A DNA stretch of 18,888 bases from Pleurotus djamor. Its lineage: Eukaryota > Basidiomycota > Agaricomycetes > Agaricales > Pleurotaceae. Position 1 is the first letter of the stretch. The number at the start of each line of letters is the position of its first letter. The stretch covers positions 1 to 18,888 of the forward strand of contig JAPEVF010000870.1 in the NCBI GenBank assembly GCA_029747585.1, read 5' to 3'. Shown piece after piece: positions 17,176 to 18,888 of the stretch. The notes below the pieces were generated by a model that worked only from the letters and a program-made list of their open reading frames with translations, made no database searches and was not told the DNA's origin. Both the position numbers and the translations under genes were made by a program.

Positions 17176-18888
17176 TCATATACCCACGCGGCGCCGGGGT
17201 GTTTGGGTGATTCTGGATCCAGCACCGATACCGGTATGTCGAGGAGTACCAGGAACAATGATATGCGAGCTACTCCCACTTGATGTCTGGCTAGCCAATT
17301 CGGCCTCTGCAGCCTTTCGTCTAGATCTATCAACGAACGTCAGCGATGCACGATGCCATAGCGACAATACATACTCTTCACGCTGCTTCGCCATTTCAGT
17401 CTCAAGTTCGGCTCGCTTGGAGAATTCACGATCGGCTTGCTTGCGGGCTCCTCGACCGTCAAAGTGCTTCTCCTTGACGGAGTAAAAGACGGACCCGAGC
17501 TCAGCTAGATAGACGCGAGTAAGTTTTTGAGTCAGAAACTAAAGGGGATAATATACCTAACCAGTACGCGTCGACGGCAGTCACTTGCGTCATGTATTCC
17601 TTGGACGTAAGGATGAGTTCATGATACACGACATATGTAGGTGTATCTACAATGTACATGTCAGAGTTGTTGAAACGTAAGAGCGGGGGAGGTTACTCAC
17701 ATCCAAGACCGTAGAGGGCACTAGTAGGGTGTAGATGTGTCGGCAACCCAGAACGGATATTCACAAACTCCCCAATTCCCTTCACGCGAGCTGCTTGATG
17801 GAAATAGCCAGCTGTGATGGCTTTTCTGTAAAGCATATTAGAGCCAACGGTCAGTTGGCGTGAAAATGGTGTTCTTACCGTAGGACGTCAAAGTCGGTGT
17901 GAGCAGAGATGATCTCCATTTTTTGGAACTTCATGATGTCTTCGAGCTGGACACGAACTTCACGGGCCTTTCTCAGAAGTTTCGGGTGCAAGAAATGACG
18001 CATGGACCAATCATCTCGATACCTGTAACATACCTGTTAGTTTGATCACGCTGAAGGTCAAGGAGCGGGAACCAACCCATGGCTCTTCCATTGGTTGAAA
18101 ACGTTCAACAAAGTTAAGTGGTCACTCTCGGGCACATTGAACTTCTCCCTGGCTGCGTCGGCCTCTTCCATCCGCTCTTTGGGTCGATAAAAGACGCTAG
18201 GAACGGAGAGCATGGATACAACGGTCAACATTTCCGCCGAACACTTGTAATCGACTGAAGCGATCAACATCTTCGCCATGGAGGGCTCCATGGGAAACTC
18301 GGACATTTTGCGTCCAACTGGTGTAAGATCGCCAACATTGTCCAGTGCGCCAAGCACCCACAACTGATACATTGAGTTCAACATATTTGCCTGTCGAGGC
18401 TTGGGTTAGCATGTTCCAGACACCTAATTACAAACTGACCTGAGGAGGCGGGTCCATGAAATCAAATTCCAGAAGGTTCTTGACACCGAGAGACTTGAGA
18501 AGGAGGACAGTATTTGCCAGATTGGTTCGCTGAATTTCCGGAATCGTGTTTTCGAACATCTCGTTTCGGAAGGCCATTTCAGTGTACAAACGATAGCAGA
18601 TCCTACAGTGATGTTGTCAGTGATAAACAATGGAGACGGCGAATGACTCACCCGCTACCAGTACGTCCAGCACGTCCGGTTCTCTGGTTTGCATTTGCCT
18701 GACTGATTGGAGTAATCTGCAAAGCATCCATACCAACTTTGGGATTGTAAACCTTGAGTTTCGAGTAGCCAGCATCAACCACAAAGAGGATACCATCCAC
18801 TACACAACAGTCAGACAACTACAGCATCTTGCGGGGGTTCATGACGTACCAGTCAAGGAGGTCTCGGCGATATTAGTTGCAACAATAA
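17176..18888 (-). CDS. PRP16: Pre-mRNA-splicing ATP-dependent RNA helicase Prp16/DHX38 (3' part)
   Basis: Exons are >18888-18850, 18799-18652, 18602-18440, 18390-18077, 18022-17879, 17825-17701, 17646-17557 and 17504-17176, with introns of 49-54 nt. The reading enters at helicase motif V ([11 protein letters not shown]) and has motif VI ([13 protein letters not shown]). It continues into the winged-helix and ratchet region ([57 protein letters not shown]). The C-terminal OB-fold region follows ([57 protein letters not shown]). Prp16 is a DEAH ATPase that remodels the spliceosome between the two catalytic steps. FYRPKER with EADAAREKF followed by DDW favours Prp16 over Prp2, Prp22 or Prp43. 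It ends in a basic tail (TPRRRVGI). The RecA1 domain with motifs I-III lies beyond the window. Confidence 0.9.

Noticed and set aside
1..18888. CRISPR array, insertion sequence, LTR or terminal inverted repeats
   Set aside because: No regularly spaced repeats, transposase or reverse-transcriptase motifs, or long terminal repeats were seen. The only large repeat is the diverged BTB gene array.

Overview
The window looks like nuclear DNA from a filamentous basidiomycete, most likely a mushroom-forming agaricomycete. The coding regions are cut by many short GT-AG introns (about 45-80 nt) with CTNAC-like branch points. Gene content fits: a basidiomycete-type CorA-like transporter, an expanded BTB/POZ family, a Prp16-type spliceosomal DEAH helicase and a queuine-salvage subunit. 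All gene models were spliced by eye on raw sequence. Ns at 9246, 9655, 10456 and 16451-16468, and several one-base frame breaks next to Ns or in homopolymers, suggest a draft assembly.

Layout. 1-4340: poorly resolved. A possible gene start faces off the left edge (minus, 1-77). Several exon-like minus-strand blocks (1544-2108, 3058-3418, 3772-4038) probably belong to one or two genes whose models do not close cleanly. 4345-6296 (minus): eight-exon CorA-like membrane protein with a GIN loop in place of GMN. 6792-7751 (plus): mitochondrial-type, membrane-anchored J-domain protein with a 15-nt microexon, divergent from the CorA-like gene. 7805-9543 (minus): QTRT2-like queuine tRNA-ribosyltransferase accessory subunit, convergent with the J-protein gene. 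9824-10929 (plus): coiled-coil protein of unknown function, divergent from QTRT2. 11052-16196 (minus): tandem array of four BTB/POZ paralogues, called A, B, C and D from left to right. They keep the same intron positions and phases. B, C and D carry short nucleoporin-like FG tails at the N terminus. 16323-16977 (minus): a short amidase-like 3' fragment beside an N-rich patch, and a low-complexity basic/Ser-rich exon. 17176-18888 (minus): 3' part of a Prp16/DHX38 helicase that runs off the right edge.

Most genes are unrelated housekeeping or accessory genes that happen to be neighbours. The coherent local unit is the BTB array. By sequence, A pairs with B and C pairs with D. C and D also share a CGATCACGTG element 64-77 bp upstream of their start codons. 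This argues for stepwise tandem duplication with partial promoter conservation. The FG-tailed BTB proteins are the most unusual biology visible here.
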